Shown in pieces: positions 35,117 through 44,448 of a stretch of 64,000 bases of DNA. Below the pieces are notes generated by a model. That model did not search any database. It was not told the DNA's origin and worked only from the letters and a program-made list of their open reading frames with translations. How positions within the stretch are numbered: position 1 is the first letter of the stretch; the number at the start of each line of letters is the position of its first letter. This DNA is from Acidimicrobiales bacterium (GTDB taxonomy: Bacteria; Actinomycetota; Acidimicrobiia; Acidimicrobiales; Aldehydirespiratoraceae): positions 1 to 64,000 of the forward strand of contig JAQWLJ010000047.1 in assembly GCA_029247365.1 (NCBI GenBank). The letters run 5' to 3'. A program made the position numbers and the translations under genes.

Positions 35117-36871
35117 ATGGATCCGGCCTCCACCGATGAACACATGTGGCGTCGCGGCAGTCGTCTGATCATGCGGTCACTGCGGCTCCATCCCACCATG
35201 CACGCGACTGCGATGCTTGGTGCTCTGATGTACGTTGCGGCCTCGATCGGCGGCGCGGTCATCCTTGGCCGGGTGACCGACGATCTTGTCGTCCCAGCCT
35301 TCGAGGACGGCACGGTCGACCGAGGCGATATCTGGACGATGATGGCGATCGTTGTCGTCGTGTCCTTCGTGCGCGGCGCCGGGGTTGTGGTCCGCCGCTG
35401 GTTTCTGTCACTCGCCGAGAACCGGACCCAGCGAGACTGGCGACGCGATCTCGTATGGCACTACCTCGATGTGCCGCTTCGCTTCCACCGCGAGCGTCCC
35501 ACGGGCGAACTGCTTGCCCACGCCGACCTCGACCTCACGACCGCCACCATGGTGCTTAAGCCGCTGGCGTTCTCGGCCAGCGTGGTCGTGCTCGTTGTGG
35601 TCGCCACGGTCACGCTGTTGATCATCCATCCGCTCGTGGCGCTCGTCGGTGTCATCTTGTTCCCGACACTGGTGATCCTCAGTCAGATCTATACAAGCCG
35701 AGTCGAGGAGCCCGCAGCCCGGGCGCAGCAGGGCGTGGGCGATGTGTCGGCGGTGGCTTTCGAGAGCTTCGAAGGTGCGCTGATCGTCAAGACGCTCGGT
35801 CGTGAGGAGGCCGAGATCGAGCGCATGCGCGCTGCTTCGGCTCGACTGCGCGATGAGCGTTTGGTCGTCGGCCGGATCCGGGCGTTCTTTGAACCGTCTA
35901 TCGACGCGCTTCCCCACGTCGGCAGCATCGCGCTCCTGCTGCTCGGCAGTTGGTTGGTGTCGCGCGGTTCGGCAACACCGGGAGACCTTGTCCTGGCCGC
36001 CGTCATCTTCGGCCTGCTCGCAACACCGTTGCGGGTTTTCGGGTTTTTCCTTGAGGAGCTTCCTCGTTCAGTAGTTGCGCTCGACCGTATCGACCGGGTG
36101 ATGGCGACCGATATCGAGCCTCGCGAGGGTGTCACGTCGCTGCCTGACGGCCCGCTCCCGATTCGGGTGCGACACCTCACTGTCGCCTATGGCCCGAACG
36201 ACATCTTGACCGATGTCGACATCGATGTCCCGGCCGGTCGTGTCGCTGCATTGGTTGGACCTACCGGGTCGGGCAAGTCGACCCTTATGGAGGCAATCGC
36301 CGGCCTACTCGACCCGTCGTCGGGCACCGTCGACCTCGGAGGAATCGACGTCGACGATGTCTCGGCCAAGGAATGGTCAGCCGCAGTAGCGTTTGCGTTC
36401 CAGGAATCCTTTCTCTTCACCGACTCGATCGATCAAAACGTCGGGCTGGGGGTACGTACCGACGCCGAGATCGCCGACGCGCTGGCCGTCGCCCAAGCCG
36501 ACACCTTCGTGGCCGAACTTACCGACGGGCGTTCAACTGTTGTCGGTGAGCGGGGGACCACGCTCTCCGGTGGCCAACGCCAGCGGGTGGCGTTGGCCCG
36601 GGCCTTGGCTCGCAAGCCCAAGGTCCTGCTGCTTGACGATGCGACGAGCGCAGTCGACCCGGTCGTCGAGGCAGAGATCCTTGCAGGCTTGCGTCGGTCA
36701 CTCGACATGACGGTGATGGTCGTCGCACACCGCATTTCGACCATCCTTCTCGCTGACTCCGTCGTGTATCTCGACGAAGGTCGGGTCGTTGCAACGGGGA
36801 CCCATGACGAGTTGCTGAAGCGTGATGACTACCGCGCCCTCGTGACCGCCTATGAGCAAGGTGATGCCTGA
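35117..36871 (+). CDS. ABC exporter half-transporter, degenerate catalytic site subunit
   Basis: 584 aa: a six-helix exporter membrane domain (~residues 25-320) and an ATPase domain with Walker A VGPTGSGKSTLME, Q-loop FAFQESFLFTDS, consensus signature LSGGQRQRVALARAL and Walker B KVLLLDDATSAVDP. The catalytic Glu after Walker B is Asp. It overlaps its partner gene by one base (TGATG). With the partner's altered signature, this forms the degenerate nucleotide site of an asymmetric heterodimer. Substrate unknown; lipid or drug export is typical. Confidence 0.9.
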   Translation: MDPASTDEHMWRRGSRLIMRSLRLHPTMHATAMLGALMYVAASIGGAVILGRVTDDLVVPAFEDGTVDRGDIWTMMAIVVVVSFVRGAGVVVRRWFLSLAENRTQRDWRRDLVWHYLDVPLRFHRERPTGELLAHADLDLTTATMVLKPLAFSASVVVLVVVATVTLLIIHPLVALVGVILFPTLVILSQIYTSRVEEPAARAQQGVGDVSAVAFESFEGALIVKTLGREEAEIERMRAASARLRDERLVVGRIRAFFEPSIDALPHVGSIALLLLGSWLVSRGSATPGDLVLAAVIFGLLATPLRVFGFFLEELPRSVVALDRIDRVMATDIEPREGVTSLPDGPLPIRVRHLTVAYGPNDILTDVDIDVPAGRVAALVGPTGSGKSTLMEAIAGLLDPSSGTVDLGGIDVDDVSAKEWSAAVAFAFQESFLFTDSIDQNVGLGVRTDAEIADALAVAQADTFVAELTDGRSTVVGERGTTLSGGQRQRVALARALARKPKVLLLDDATSAVDPVVEAEILAGLRRSLDMTVMVVAHRISTILLADSVVYLDEGRVVATGTHDELLKRDDYRALVTAYEQGDA

Positions 36872-38706
36872 TGGCTGGTCAACTTCCCGAGCTCGAAGCC
36901 CTCGACGCTGTCGCCTCCTTGATCGACGATGAGTCGCCGGAGATCGGCGGCCTCACGGTCTTCAAACGCGGCCTCAAAGTCTCACCCGATCTCCGCAATG
37001 GCCTGCTTGTTACGGTCCTGTTGGCGCTTACCGCGGCGGCAGGGCGCCTGATCATTCCGATCCTCGTCCAGCTTGTGCTCGACCGCGGGCTCCTTGGCGA
37101 CGATGGCTATCGCCCCGGCTTCTTGTGGGCTGTGGCGCTCGGCGCGCTTGGCGTCGTCGCATTGGTTACCTGGGCCACCCGGGTCACGCTCATCCGTCTG
37201 GTCGATATGACCGAGACCGTGCTGATGAACCTGAGGGTGCGGGTTTTCGGCCACATCCACCGACTGAGCCTCGCCGACCACACCGAGAGTCGTCGCGGCG
37301 TGCTCGTGGCTCGGGTCACGAGCGACATCGAAACGCTCACCCGGTTCACCCAGTGGGGCCTCATCAGCTGGATCACCGACACCGCGATCATCCTCGGCAC
37401 GGTCGCGGTGATGCTCTGGTATAGCTGGCAGTTGACCCTGCTGGTCCTGGCTGTCCACGCACCACTCGTGCCGTTCCTGCGATGGGTCCAGCGTCGTCAG
37501 TTCGTCTCGTATGGGCTCGTTCGCACGCGAGTGGCTGAGACACTTGGTCATGTGTCCGAGACCGTGTCGGGCGCTGAGGTCATCCGGGCCTACGACTACG
37601 AGGGTCCGGTCCGTGAGCGCATGGAGGACTCGATCCAGCGGCAGTACCGGCAGCAGCAGCGGAGCATGATCTGGTTCGCCGGCATGTTGCCGGTCGTCGA
37701 TCTCGTGTCCTCGATTTCCCTTGCGGCTGCGGTCGGGGTCGGGGTGTGGTGGCGCGGTGATCTCGGCCTCGGCGTTGGTGAACTCGTAGCGTTCTTGTTC
37801 CTCGTCAACCTCATTCTCAACCCAATCGCCCAGCTTGGCGAGGTGCTGGACCAGACCCAGACTGCGCTCGCCGGCTGGTGGAAGGTGCTACGGGTGCTCG
37901 AAGTGCCCGTCGATGTTGTCGAGCCTGACGATGGCGAGCCCCTGCCTGAGGGGCCGCTGTCAATCGAGCTCGACGGCGTTGGCTTCTCCTATCGCACCGG
38001 TCCGCCAGTTCTCCGCGGGGTCGGTCTGCGCATTCCCCCCGAGACTGTGGTTGCGGTCGTGGGTGAAACCGGCTCAGGCAAGACCACGTGTGCCCGCCTG
38101 CTTACCCGCCTGGCCGATCCAACCGAAGGTGTGGTCCGGATCGGTGGGGTCGATCTCCGCGTCGTTTCGCCCGAGGCTCGGCGCCAGTCGATCCGAATGG
38201 TCCCACAGGACGGCTTCCTGTTTGACACCACGATCCGCAACAACATCCGATTCGGTCGTGATGACGCGACCGATACCGATGTCGAACAGGCGATCGACGA
38301 GCTTGGTCTCCGCGACTGGGTCGGGGGCCTGCCCGACGGCCTGGACACGGTGGTCGGTGAGCGGGGTGGGCGCCTGTCAGTTGGTGAGCGTCAGCTCGTT
38401 GCACTGGCCCGGGCCCAGGTCGCTGATCCGGGGTTGCTCCTGCTCGACGAGGCCACATCGGCGGTCGATCCCGAGACCGAAGAAGCCTTGGCGGCCGCCC
38501 TGGATCGGCTCGCGGGCGGCCGGACCATGGTGTCGATCGCCCACCGTCTTTCGACGGCGGAGCGTGCCGACCTCGTGGTGGTCTTTGACGCCGGCGAGAT
38601 CGCCCAGGTTGGCTCGCACGAGGAACTCGTGGCGCAACCCGGGATCTACTCAGCGCTGTATGCGTCCTGGATCGGCAACACCCGATCCGACCCGTCAGCC
38701 GCCTGA
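36871..38706 (+). CDS. ABC exporter half-transporter, catalytic-Glu subunit
   Basis: 611 aa. Membrane domain ~50-350; ATPase with Walker A VGETGSGKTTCARLL, Q-loop RMVPQDGFLFDTTI, Walker B LLLLDEATSAVDPETEE (Glu present) and H-loop SIAHRLSTAERAD. The signature is LSVGERQ instead of LSGGQ. Complements the upstream subunit: its Walker motifs with the partner's LSGGQ make the one competent site. Translationally coupled to the upstream gene. Confidence 0.9.
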   Translation: MAGQLPELEALDAVASLIDDESPEIGGLTVFKRGLKVSPDLRNGLLVTVLLALTAAAGRLIIPILVQLVLDRGLLGDDGYRPGFLWAVALGALGVVALVTWATRVTLIRLVDMTETVLMNLRVRVFGHIHRLSLADHTESRRGVLVARVTSDIETLTRFTQWGLISWITDTAIILGTVAVMLWYSWQLTLLVLAVHAPLVPFLRWVQRRQFVSYGLVRTRVAETLGHVSETVSGAEVIRAYDYEGPVRERMEDSIQRQYRQQQRSMIWFAGMLPVVDLVSSISLAAAVGVGVWWRGDLGLGVGELVAFLFLVNLILNPIAQLGEVLDQTQTALAGWWKVLRVLEVPVDVVEPDDGEPLPEGPLSIELDGVGFSYRTGPPVLRGVGLRIPPETVVAVVGETGSGKTTCARLLTRLADPTEGVVRIGGVDLRVVSPEARRQSIRMVPQDGFLFDTTIRNNIRFGRDDATDTDVEQAIDELGLRDWVGGLPDGLDTVVGERGGRLSVGERQLVALARAQVADPGLLLLDEATSAVDPETEEALAAALDRLAGGRTMVSIAHRLSTAERADLVVVFDAGEIAQVGSHEELVAQPGIYSALYASWIGNTRSDPSAA

Positions 38707-38900
38707 TCCTGCGGCCGTAGGAGCCGCAGAGCGGCCACGCCGAGCACCACGAAGATCACGAGAATAAACGGGCAGACATCAGCAATCGTCTTGGTGAGCT
38801 GGATCGTCCCGCTGAGCCAGATCAGCAGGGCTGCCCAGCCGTTGATCAGTCGACGATCGAGCAGAATCAGGGTGGCGACAACGACGGGGTCGGGCAGCAT
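38646..38900 (-). CDS. Small membrane protein, unknown
   Basis: 84 aa from ATG 38900 (MLPDPVVVATLILLDRRLIN), with two likely membrane segments (GWAALLIWLSGTIQL and PFILVIFVVLGVAALRLL) and an acidic tail. An upstream GTG at 38969 would add 23 residues. The 3' end overlaps the exporter gene by 61 bp on the other strand. Coding-like codon positions, but no family recognised. Confidence 0.5.
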   Translation of the reverse strand: MLPDPVVVATLILLDRRLINGWAALLIWLSGTIQLTKTIADVCPFILVIFVVLGVAALRLLRPQDQAADGSDRVLPIQDAYSAE

Positions 38901-39077
38901 CGCGATCGCGTCGGCGGGGGTGGGTGGGCGTGAGGAAATCAGTACATCATCGGCCGGTTGCGCCCGCACAAAACAAAATGGTCCAAATGCACTACCGAGG
39001 TGACTCAGCGCAGTGGGGGCGCTCCAGCGGTGCTGGTAGCGTCACGTGCGATCGACTCACCTCCGCGGAGAATGCTC

Positions 39078-40064
39078 ATGACGTCCCCAGTTCGCGTTGC
39101 TGTCACCGGTGCTGCCGGCCAGATTGGCTACAGCCTCCTCTTTCGGATTGCCAGCGGTTCCATGCTTGGTCCTGACCAGCCGGTGATTCTGCAACTGCTG
39201 GAAATTCCGCCCGCCATGGGCGCGCTTGAGGGTGTCGCAATGGAACTCGACGACGGTGCCTTTCCGTTGCTCGCCGGCATGACGCTGAGCGATGATCCGA
39301 ACGCCGCCTTCGTCGGTGCCAACATTGCGATGCTCGTCGGCTCCCGTCCCCGTTCGAAGGGTATGGAGCGCAAGGACCTCCTCGAGGCCAACGGTGCAAT
39401 CTTTACCGCTCAGGGCAAGGCCATCAACGACAACGCCGACGACGACGTCAAGGTGCTGGTGGTCGGCAACCCGGCGAACACCAACTCCCTTATCGCGATG
39501 AACAACGCGCCTGACGTCCCCAACGCCCGGTTCACCGCCATGACCCGGCTCGACCACAATAGGGCCAAGGCGCAGCTTGCCCAGAAGCTCGAAGTCACGG
39601 TGAACGACATCACCAATATGACGATCTGGGGTAACCATTCCGCGACCCAGTACCCAGACCTCTTCCACTGCAACGTCAACGGAGCGAACGCCGCTGACAC
39701 GGTTGACGATCAGGATTGGCTCGAGAACACCTTCATTCCCACTGTCCAGCAGCGTGGCGCGGCGATCATCGAGGCCCGCGGCCTCTCGTCGGCTGCGTCG
39801 GCCGCCTCAGCTGCGGTCGACCATGTCCACGATTGGATGCTCGGCACCCCTGACGGGGACTGGGTGTCGATGGCTATCCCGTCCGACGGCAGCTACGGCG
39901 TCCCAGAGGGGCTTATGTCGTCGTTTCCGGTCACCTGTTCGGGTGGCGAGTACTCCGTCGTACAGGGTCTCGACATCGATGACTTCTCGCAGGGCCGCAT
40001 CGACGCGACGGTCGCCGAGTTGGCCGAAGAACGCGACACCGTCGCAGGGCTTGGCCTGATCTGA
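39078..40064 (+). CDS. mdh: Malate dehydrogenase
   Basis: 328-aa MDH of the cytosolic/actinobacterial type: [20 protein letters not shown], substrate-loop [45 protein letters not shown] and catalytic His in [15 protein letters not shown] 39078 has GGAG seven bases upstream. A TAGCGT box at ~39027 would give a ~45-nt leader, so this gene is not leaderless. Completes the TCA set of this window with sucCD, icd and sdhCAB. Confidence 0.96.
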   Translation: MTSPVRVAVTGAAGQIGYSLLFRIASGSMLGPDQPVILQLLEIPPAMGALEGVAMELDDGAFPLLAGMTLSDDPNAAFVGANIAMLVGSRPRSKGMERKDLLEANGAIFTAQGKAINDNADDDVKVLVVGNPANTNSLIAMNNAPDVPNARFTAMTRLDHNRAKAQLAQKLEVTVNDITNMTIWGNHSATQYPDLFHCNVNGANAADTVDDQDWLENTFIPTVQQRGAAIIEARGLSSAASAASAAVDHVHDWMLGTPDGDWVSMAIPSDGSYGVPEGLMSSFPVTCSGGEYSVVQGLDIDDFSQGRIDATVAELAEERDTVAGLGLI

Positions 40065-40068
40065 GCCG

Positions 40069-40908
40069 GTGCCGGAGCTGCCGGAGATTACGGCGCACGC
40101 CGAGCGACTGGCAGCTGACTACACCGGCGCGGAACTGACAGCGTTTCGGCCACTGCATCTCGCTGCGCTCAAGACGTTCGATCCGAACCCGAGCGACGCA
40201 CACGGGCTCGCTCTTACCGGCACAGGTCGGCGTGGAAAGTATCTGACGCTGCGCTTCGGGGATGAGCTGACCTTTGTCATCCATCTGATGCAGGGTGGGC
40301 GACTCCGCTCCGACCCCAAGAGAGCGAAGAAACCGCGTGGCGGTATGGCTCGCTGGGAGTTTGGCGATGGCGGTGCGCTGCTCCTCACCGAGGCCGGCAC
40401 CGAACGCAAGGTCGGTGTCTGGTTGGTCCGCGGCGAGACGGAGGGGGCCGATCCTCTGATTGGCCTTGGCCCCGACGTCGACACGGTTTCCCGGGAGCAG
40501 CTCGCCGAGATCCTGCAGATGGAGAACTCCCGGATTCACGGCTTTCTTCGACGGCAAGGCCACATTGCGGGCATCGGTCGCCTCCTTGCCAACGAGGTCT
40601 TGCACACGGCGAAACTCAGTCCGTTTGCGATGAGCACCAAGCTCAACGACGGTCAGATCGACCGCCTGCACGCGGCGCTGCAGTCCGTCGTCACCGCCGC
40701 GATCGAGCACGAGCGGACGCTCGACGACATCGGCATGTCTGCCGATCGCCCAAACAACGTCCATCATCGTGTCGGCTTTAGCTGCCCGCTGTGCGGCTAC
40801 GAGATCCGATCCGTCGAGTACCGCCGCTACACCGTCGCCTACTGCCCGACCTGCCAGACCGATGGCAAGGTCTTGGCCGACAATACGACCAGCAAGTTCC
40901 TCAAGTAG
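40069..40908 (+). CDS. Fpg/Nei-family DNA glycosylase
   Basis: 279-aa base-excision repair glycosylase/AP lyase. The catalytic Pro-Glu is in MPELPEITAHAERL, a Lys in GRRGKYLTLRF, the helix-two-turn-helix around LLANEVLHTAKLSPF, and a zinc finger formed by SCPLCGYEIRSV and YCPTCQTDGK. The sequence is not close enough to separate Fpg (8-oxoG) from Nei (oxidised pyrimidines). GTG start five bases after mdh. Confidence 0.9.
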   Translation: MPELPEITAHAERLAADYTGAELTAFRPLHLAALKTFDPNPSDAHGLALTGTGRRGKYLTLRFGDELTFVIHLMQGGRLRSDPKRAKKPRGGMARWEFGDGGALLLTEAGTERKVGVWLVRGETEGADPLIGLGPDVDTVSREQLAEILQMENSRIHGFLRRQGHIAGIGRLLANEVLHTAKLSPFAMSTKLNDGQIDRLHAALQSVVTAAIEHERTLDDIGMSADRPNNVHHRVGFSCPLCGYEIRSVEYRRYTVAYCPTCQTDGKVLADNTTSKFLK

Positions 40909-40914
40909 CCGGGT

Positions 40915-41256
40915 TCAGACCGGCCCGATAGCGAGTCCGGCCAACACATCACGATGCTCGATCAGTGCGGCGACATCGCCGCCGATGCGGAGCTGACCGT
41001 TGAGGAACGCTCGCTGTGCCGACACGGTGCCGTTGCGGATCCCTTCCGCGGTTTCAGCGTCGGTAACGATCCGGATGTCGGCGTCGTCGGATCTTCCTCG
41101 CTGGAGTTCAGCTGTGCCGGATCCGATTCGCACGGTCCAGGACTCGCTATCCACGATCTGCTGTTCGATGCTCAGCTCGAGATCGGCCGGGGGTTGGGCT
41201 GTGGCGGCAGCGGTCGCCATCTCGTCAAACCACTCGTCGGAGAGAAAGGTCGTCAC
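40915..41256 (-). CDS. SCP2 sterol-transfer domain protein
   Basis: 113 aa, one SCP2-type lipid-binding domain: FLSDEWFDEMATAAA start, then ADIRIVTDAETAEGIRNGTV and NGQLRIGGDVAALIEHRDV, as in actinobacterial SCP2 proteins. Probable binding of acyl-CoA or a steroid-like ligand. A minus-strand TAACCT lies only four bases before the ATG. Convergent with the glycosylase gene, six bp apart. Confidence 0.8.
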   Translation of the reverse strand: MTTFLSDEWFDEMATAAATAQPPADLELSIEQQIVDSESWTVRIGSGTAELQRGRSDDADIRIVTDAETAEGIRNGTVSAQRAFLNGQLRIGGDVAALIEHRDVLAGLAIGPV

Positions 41257-41281
41257 ATGGTCAGGTTACGGCGCCGGGCCC

Positions 41282-41287
41282 TAGCCT
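41282..41287 (+). promoter_or_regulatory. -10 box of RDD gene (leaderless)
   Basis: TAGCCT, 7 nt, GTG 41295. Confidence 0.5.
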
Positions 41288-41294
41288 CGGCCGC

Positions 41295-41789
41295 GTGGGA
41301 CCTGAACGCAGACCCCCGGCAAAGCTGACTCACCGGTTGGGCGCCCGGATCCTCGATGTCGTCACGCTCACCTGGGTGCTCTTCTTCGTCCTGGTCGAGG
41401 TTGACCAACGGCTGCTTGGTGGCGACCCCTGGGGGCAGCGACCGCTGCAGATCGACCTCACCGAGGCCCGCCCACTCCTGTTGACAATCCTTGTCATTGG
41501 GCTCTACGAGACCGTTCCAGTCGCCGCGAAGGGCGCAACGCTCGGCAAGGTGCTCTTTGGTTTGCGGCTCGTCTCCTCAGAACGGCGCAACCCACTTCCT
41601 TGGCCCCGGGCCCTCGCTCGCACCCTTGTCCTCTACGGGGCGCCGGTGGCCCTTGGGGCCTATGGCGGCACGGTGCTGCTCGTCCTGCTGGCCAGTCTCG
41701 CCCTGCCGGCGACGGGTCGAGGCCTCCACGACCGGCTGGCTGGATCGATTGTTGTGGTCGCCGAGGGCAAACAGGAGGACCACGAGTGA
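41295..41789 (+). CDS. RDD-family membrane protein
   Basis: 164 aa with RLGARILDVVTLTWVLFFVL (the R...D opening of RDD), AAKGATLGKVLFGLRLVSSE and the closing GRGLHDRLAGSIVVVAEG. Three or four membrane helices. Function of the family is poorly known; some members are implicated in Na+ transport. Overlaps the next gene by four bases (GTGA). Useful comparison for the RDD-like front domain of PstC. Confidence 0.85.
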   Translation: MGPERRPPAKLTHRLGARILDVVTLTWVLFFVLVEVDQRLLGGDPWGQRPLQIDLTEARPLLLTILVIGLYETVPVAAKGATLGKVLFGLRLVSSERRNPLPWPRALARTLVLYGAPVALGAYGGTVLLVLLASLALPATGRGLHDRLAGSIVVVAEGKQEDHE

Positions 41790-42442
41790 TCGACACCGAC
41801 GCATTCGACCCTGGCTACCCGCATCCTGGCCTCGATGACACAATCGACATTGAGTGGGTCGACAAGCGGGCCGGGGTCGCTGGCTTGCTGCGAGTTGCGG
41901 TCCGGCCCGCCGCGGGCGCGACCTGGTTCCTCGCCGTTGTCCATGAGCGCACGGCGCCCCCGGTCGTCGTCCTGGACTACGACCTGCCCCTGGTGTCGAA
42001 CGCGTGGGAGTTCCGTGCCCCCGGTATCTGGGCTGATTTCGTGTGCGAGACGCCAGTCGAGCAGTGGACGGTCGGCCTTGAAGCCTTCGGCCTGGCGGTC
42101 GATCCAACAGTTCTGCTGACACCGGCGTCGTTCGGTGACCGAACGCCGGTTGGTCTCGACGTTGATGTCGAGGCTGTGATGGCACCGGATGAAGACGACG
42201 AGGGATTTGCCCACGAGATCACGTTTCGCGGTGAGGTGCTCGTCGGCTCGAAGGGGTATGACATCGATGCCGTCGGCATGCGACGTCGACGCTGGGATGG
42301 TGGTTGGCCTCGCCTGACGCCGCTACCCCCGGGCTTCGAGGCCGAGACGCGGATCGCAGTGCAGTGGCCAGGCCAGCCGTCGCCGGAGATCCGCAGCTGG
42401 GTCGCTGGGAACCGACCCGGCTGGGTCGAGCTGCCGGTCTAG
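41786..42442 (+). CDS. Hypothetical protein coupled to the RDD protein
   Basis: 218-aa soluble, beta-rich protein with many Trp and Asp residues (TWFLAVVHERTAPPVVVLDY, FRGEVLVGSKGYDIDAVGMR). No family recognised with certainty; the layout recalls lipocalin-like olefin hydratase-type proteins seen in actinobacteria. GTG start with AGGAGG eight bases upstream, overlapping the RDD stop, so the two are probably made together. Confidence 0.7.
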   Translation: MIDTDAFDPGYPHPGLDDTIDIEWVDKRAGVAGLLRVAVRPAAGATWFLAVVHERTAPPVVVLDYDLPLVSNAWEFRAPGIWADFVCETPVEQWTVGLEAFGLAVDPTVLLTPASFGDRTPVGLDVDVEAVMAPDEDDEGFAHEITFRGEVLVGSKGYDIDAVGMRRRRWDGGWPRLTPLPPGFEAETRIAVQWPGQPSPEIRSWVAGNRPGWVELPV

Positions 42443-42454
42443 CGGCAGCCTGGA

Positions 42455-43366
42455 TCACGATTCGTAGCGTCTGCCGACTTGGGTAAGCACCATCACTAAG
42501 CTGAAACCCACCACGGTGAGAACAGCCGGCCCGACGAACGCGTCGACGTTGGTGGGCCATTCAAGCCCAGTTCCGTCGATCACTTCAGACTCGTCTTCTG
42601 CGACGACGCCGACGCCGTTCGGCCACGGCCAGAGCACCCGGAGCGACCCGAGCATCAGGCCGATGAGGGCTGCCATGACCCGGTTGAACTGGCGGTCGAG
42701 TACCCACCCCAAGAGTGAGGAGAACAAGGCGAGGCCGATGATCGCACCGATGCCAACGAGGGCGATATCGGTGAACGCTTGGTCGTGAACGGCACCGAGC
42801 ACTGCGGCGTACATCCCCATCATCAAGAGGATGAACGAGCCCGAAATTCCGGGAAGGATCATGGCGCAAATCGCCAGCGCGCCGGCGCCGACGAACACGA
42901 GTGGGCTCGGGTCGATGACCGGTCCGGACTGGAAACCGAGGAGCTGAAAGACAGCGACGCCGACGACCAGCATGATGACAACGTGTTCATTGGTTCGCTT
43001 GGTCAGGAGGCCGAGCCCGACGGTCACGGAACCAGTGACGAGACCGAAGAACAGGCCCGCCATCTCTTCGGGGTTGTCGTGGAGTTGCGTTTCGATGATC
43101 GGAGCGAGCGAGACTACGGCGATCCCGATACCGGCGATGAGCGGCGCGAGGAACAGCCAATCGATGGAGGTGAACCGCTTCCAGAACCCCTTGAGGTCGC
43201 CTTTGAGCAGCATGCCGAGGGCTCGAGCCCCAGAACGGACCGTGGCGATGAGCTTGTTGTAGATCCCAAGGACGAGTGCGATCGTGCCTCCCGAGACCCC
43301 TGGGACGACATCGGCCGCTCCCATGAGGAATCCGCGAGCGAGCTGGGCTGTGATCTTGGGGAACAC
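42455..43366 (-). CDS. DUF368 membrane protein (PopT-type polyprenyl-phosphate translocase)
   Basis: 303-aa protein with about eight hydrophobic helices and the DUF368 signature ARGFLMGAADVVPGVSGGTIALVLG, repeated later as AMILPGISGSFILLMMGMY. DUF368 proteins include PopT, described as recycling undecaprenyl phosphate across the membrane. GTG 43366 chosen: the upstream 84 residues of the track ORF are antisense to the hydrolase, and TACAGT lies eight bases before the GTG. Confidence 0.88.
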   Translation of the reverse strand: MFPKITAQLARGFLMGAADVVPGVSGGTIALVLGIYNKLIATVRSGARALGMLLKGDLKGFWKRFTSIDWLFLAPLIAGIGIAVVSLAPIIETQLHDNPEEMAGLFFGLVTGSVTVGLGLLTKRTNEHVVIMLVVGVAVFQLLGFQSGPVIDPSPLVFVGAGALAICAMILPGISGSFILLMMGMYAAVLGAVHDQAFTDIALVGIGAIIGLALFSSLLGWVLDRQFNRVMAALIGLMLGSLRVLWPWPNGVGVVAEDESEVIDGTGLEWPTNVDAFVGPAVLTVVGFSLVMVLTQVGRRYES

Positions 43367-43374
43367 GGCAGCCG

Positions 43375-43380
43375 ACTGTA
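43375..43380 (-). promoter_or_regulatory. -10 box of the DUF368 gene (leaderless)
   Basis: Minus-strand TACAGT, 8 nt, GTG 43366. It shares two bases with the -10 box of the divergent hydrolase. Confidence 0.45.
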
Positions 43381-43384
43381 CCGT
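43379..43384 (+). promoter_or_regulatory. -10 box of the hydrolase gene (leaderless)
   Basis: TACCGT, 8 nt, ATG 43393. Confidence 0.45.
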
Positions 43385-43392
43385 CGAGTCCG

Positions 43393-44268
43393 ATGACGGA
43401 CGCGGCACGCGACGTAGACCGAGGGCGCTTGATCGACGTCGGTCCGGTCGAACTGTGGGTCGACGACGTCGGGTCGGCCTCGGGCGATCCTGTCGTGCTC
43501 CTTGCCGGTGCCGATACCCCCGGCTTCCGGTGGGCGCCATCGTTTGTCGACCAACTCGTGGCCGCCGGCCATCATGTGATCCGGTACGACCACCGAGACT
43601 GCGGCCGATCGACCTCACTTGGCCCCGAAGCGGGCTATCTCCTCGACGATCTCGCCGCAGACCTCGTCGGCCTGCTCGACCGGTTGACGATCGGCTCGGC
43701 TCACCTCGTGGGCCGAGCGATGGGAGGCATGGTCGCTCAGGTGATGGGACTCGAGCACGCCGACCGTGTCGCGTCGCTCACCTTGCTTTCGACCACGGCG
43801 GGGGTCGATGACGAACGTCTCCCTGGCCCGGACGAGGGCTTCGTTGACAAGATGATGCAGCGTCTCTACGCCGGTCCACCCGACGATCACGCTGGGCGGG
43901 TTCAGTGGCTCGTCGAGCTTGCCGAGTCCATGGCTGGTACGGCGTATCGGCTCGATCTCGAAGCGGAGGTGGTGCTGGCCGACGCTCAACTCCGTACCGG
44001 ATGGTCACCCAACTCCGGTCATGGTGGCGCTGCGTTCGGGTCGCCGTCTCGGCTCGAACGTCTTGGCGAGATCCAGCATCCGACGATGGTGGTTCACGGC
44101 ACCGCCGACCCCGTGCTGCCAATCGAGCACGGCAAGGCGCTCGCGCTGGGGATTGATGGCGCGGTGTATATCGAGGTTGAGCGACTCGGTCACGAAGCGC
44201 CAGCGGCGTTCCTCAAGGAACTTACGCCGTCGCTTCTCCATCACCTCGCCCACGCTCGGCAAGGCTGA
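43393..44268 (+). CDS. Alpha/beta hydrolase-fold protein, nucleophile Ser replaced
   Basis: 291 aa. Fold landmarks: VVLLAGADTPGFRW (oxyanion region), YDHRDCGRSTSLGPE, VHGTADPVLPIEHG (catalytic Asp) and VERLGHEAPAAFL (catalytic His). The nucleophile elbow reads LVGRAMGGMVAQ where relatives have GHSMGG, so the Ser is Ala. Without it, ester hydrolysis is unlikely; a cofactor-free or binding role is possible. A single T-to-G change would explain it, so a sequencing error cannot be excluded. About 180 bp of featureless DNA follows. Confidence 0.8.
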   Translation: MTDAARDVDRGRLIDVGPVELWVDDVGSASGDPVVLLAGADTPGFRWAPSFVDQLVAAGHHVIRYDHRDCGRSTSLGPEAGYLLDDLAADLVGLLDRLTIGSAHLVGRAMGGMVAQVMGLEHADRVASLTLLSTTAGVDDERLPGPDEGFVDKMMQRLYAGPPDDHAGRVQWLVELAESMAGTAYRLDLEAEVVLADAQLRTGWSPNSGHGGAAFGSPSRLERLGEIQHPTMVVHGTADPVLPIEHGKALALGIDGAVYIEVERLGHEAPAAFLKELTPSLLHHLAHARQG

Positions 44269-44448
44269 ACGTCCACCCACAACGAGGCATCGCACAGCGA
44301 CGGCACGTCACAGAAGTACCGACCGCGGGTGCATCGACGGGCGACATCGCCTGGTGATGGCTCGTGAAGGTTCAGACGATCGTGAACGGAGGGCTCATCA
44401 GAGCCAGACGATAAGGATGATGCGTGCCTGATCGGATTTGCGTCGTTC

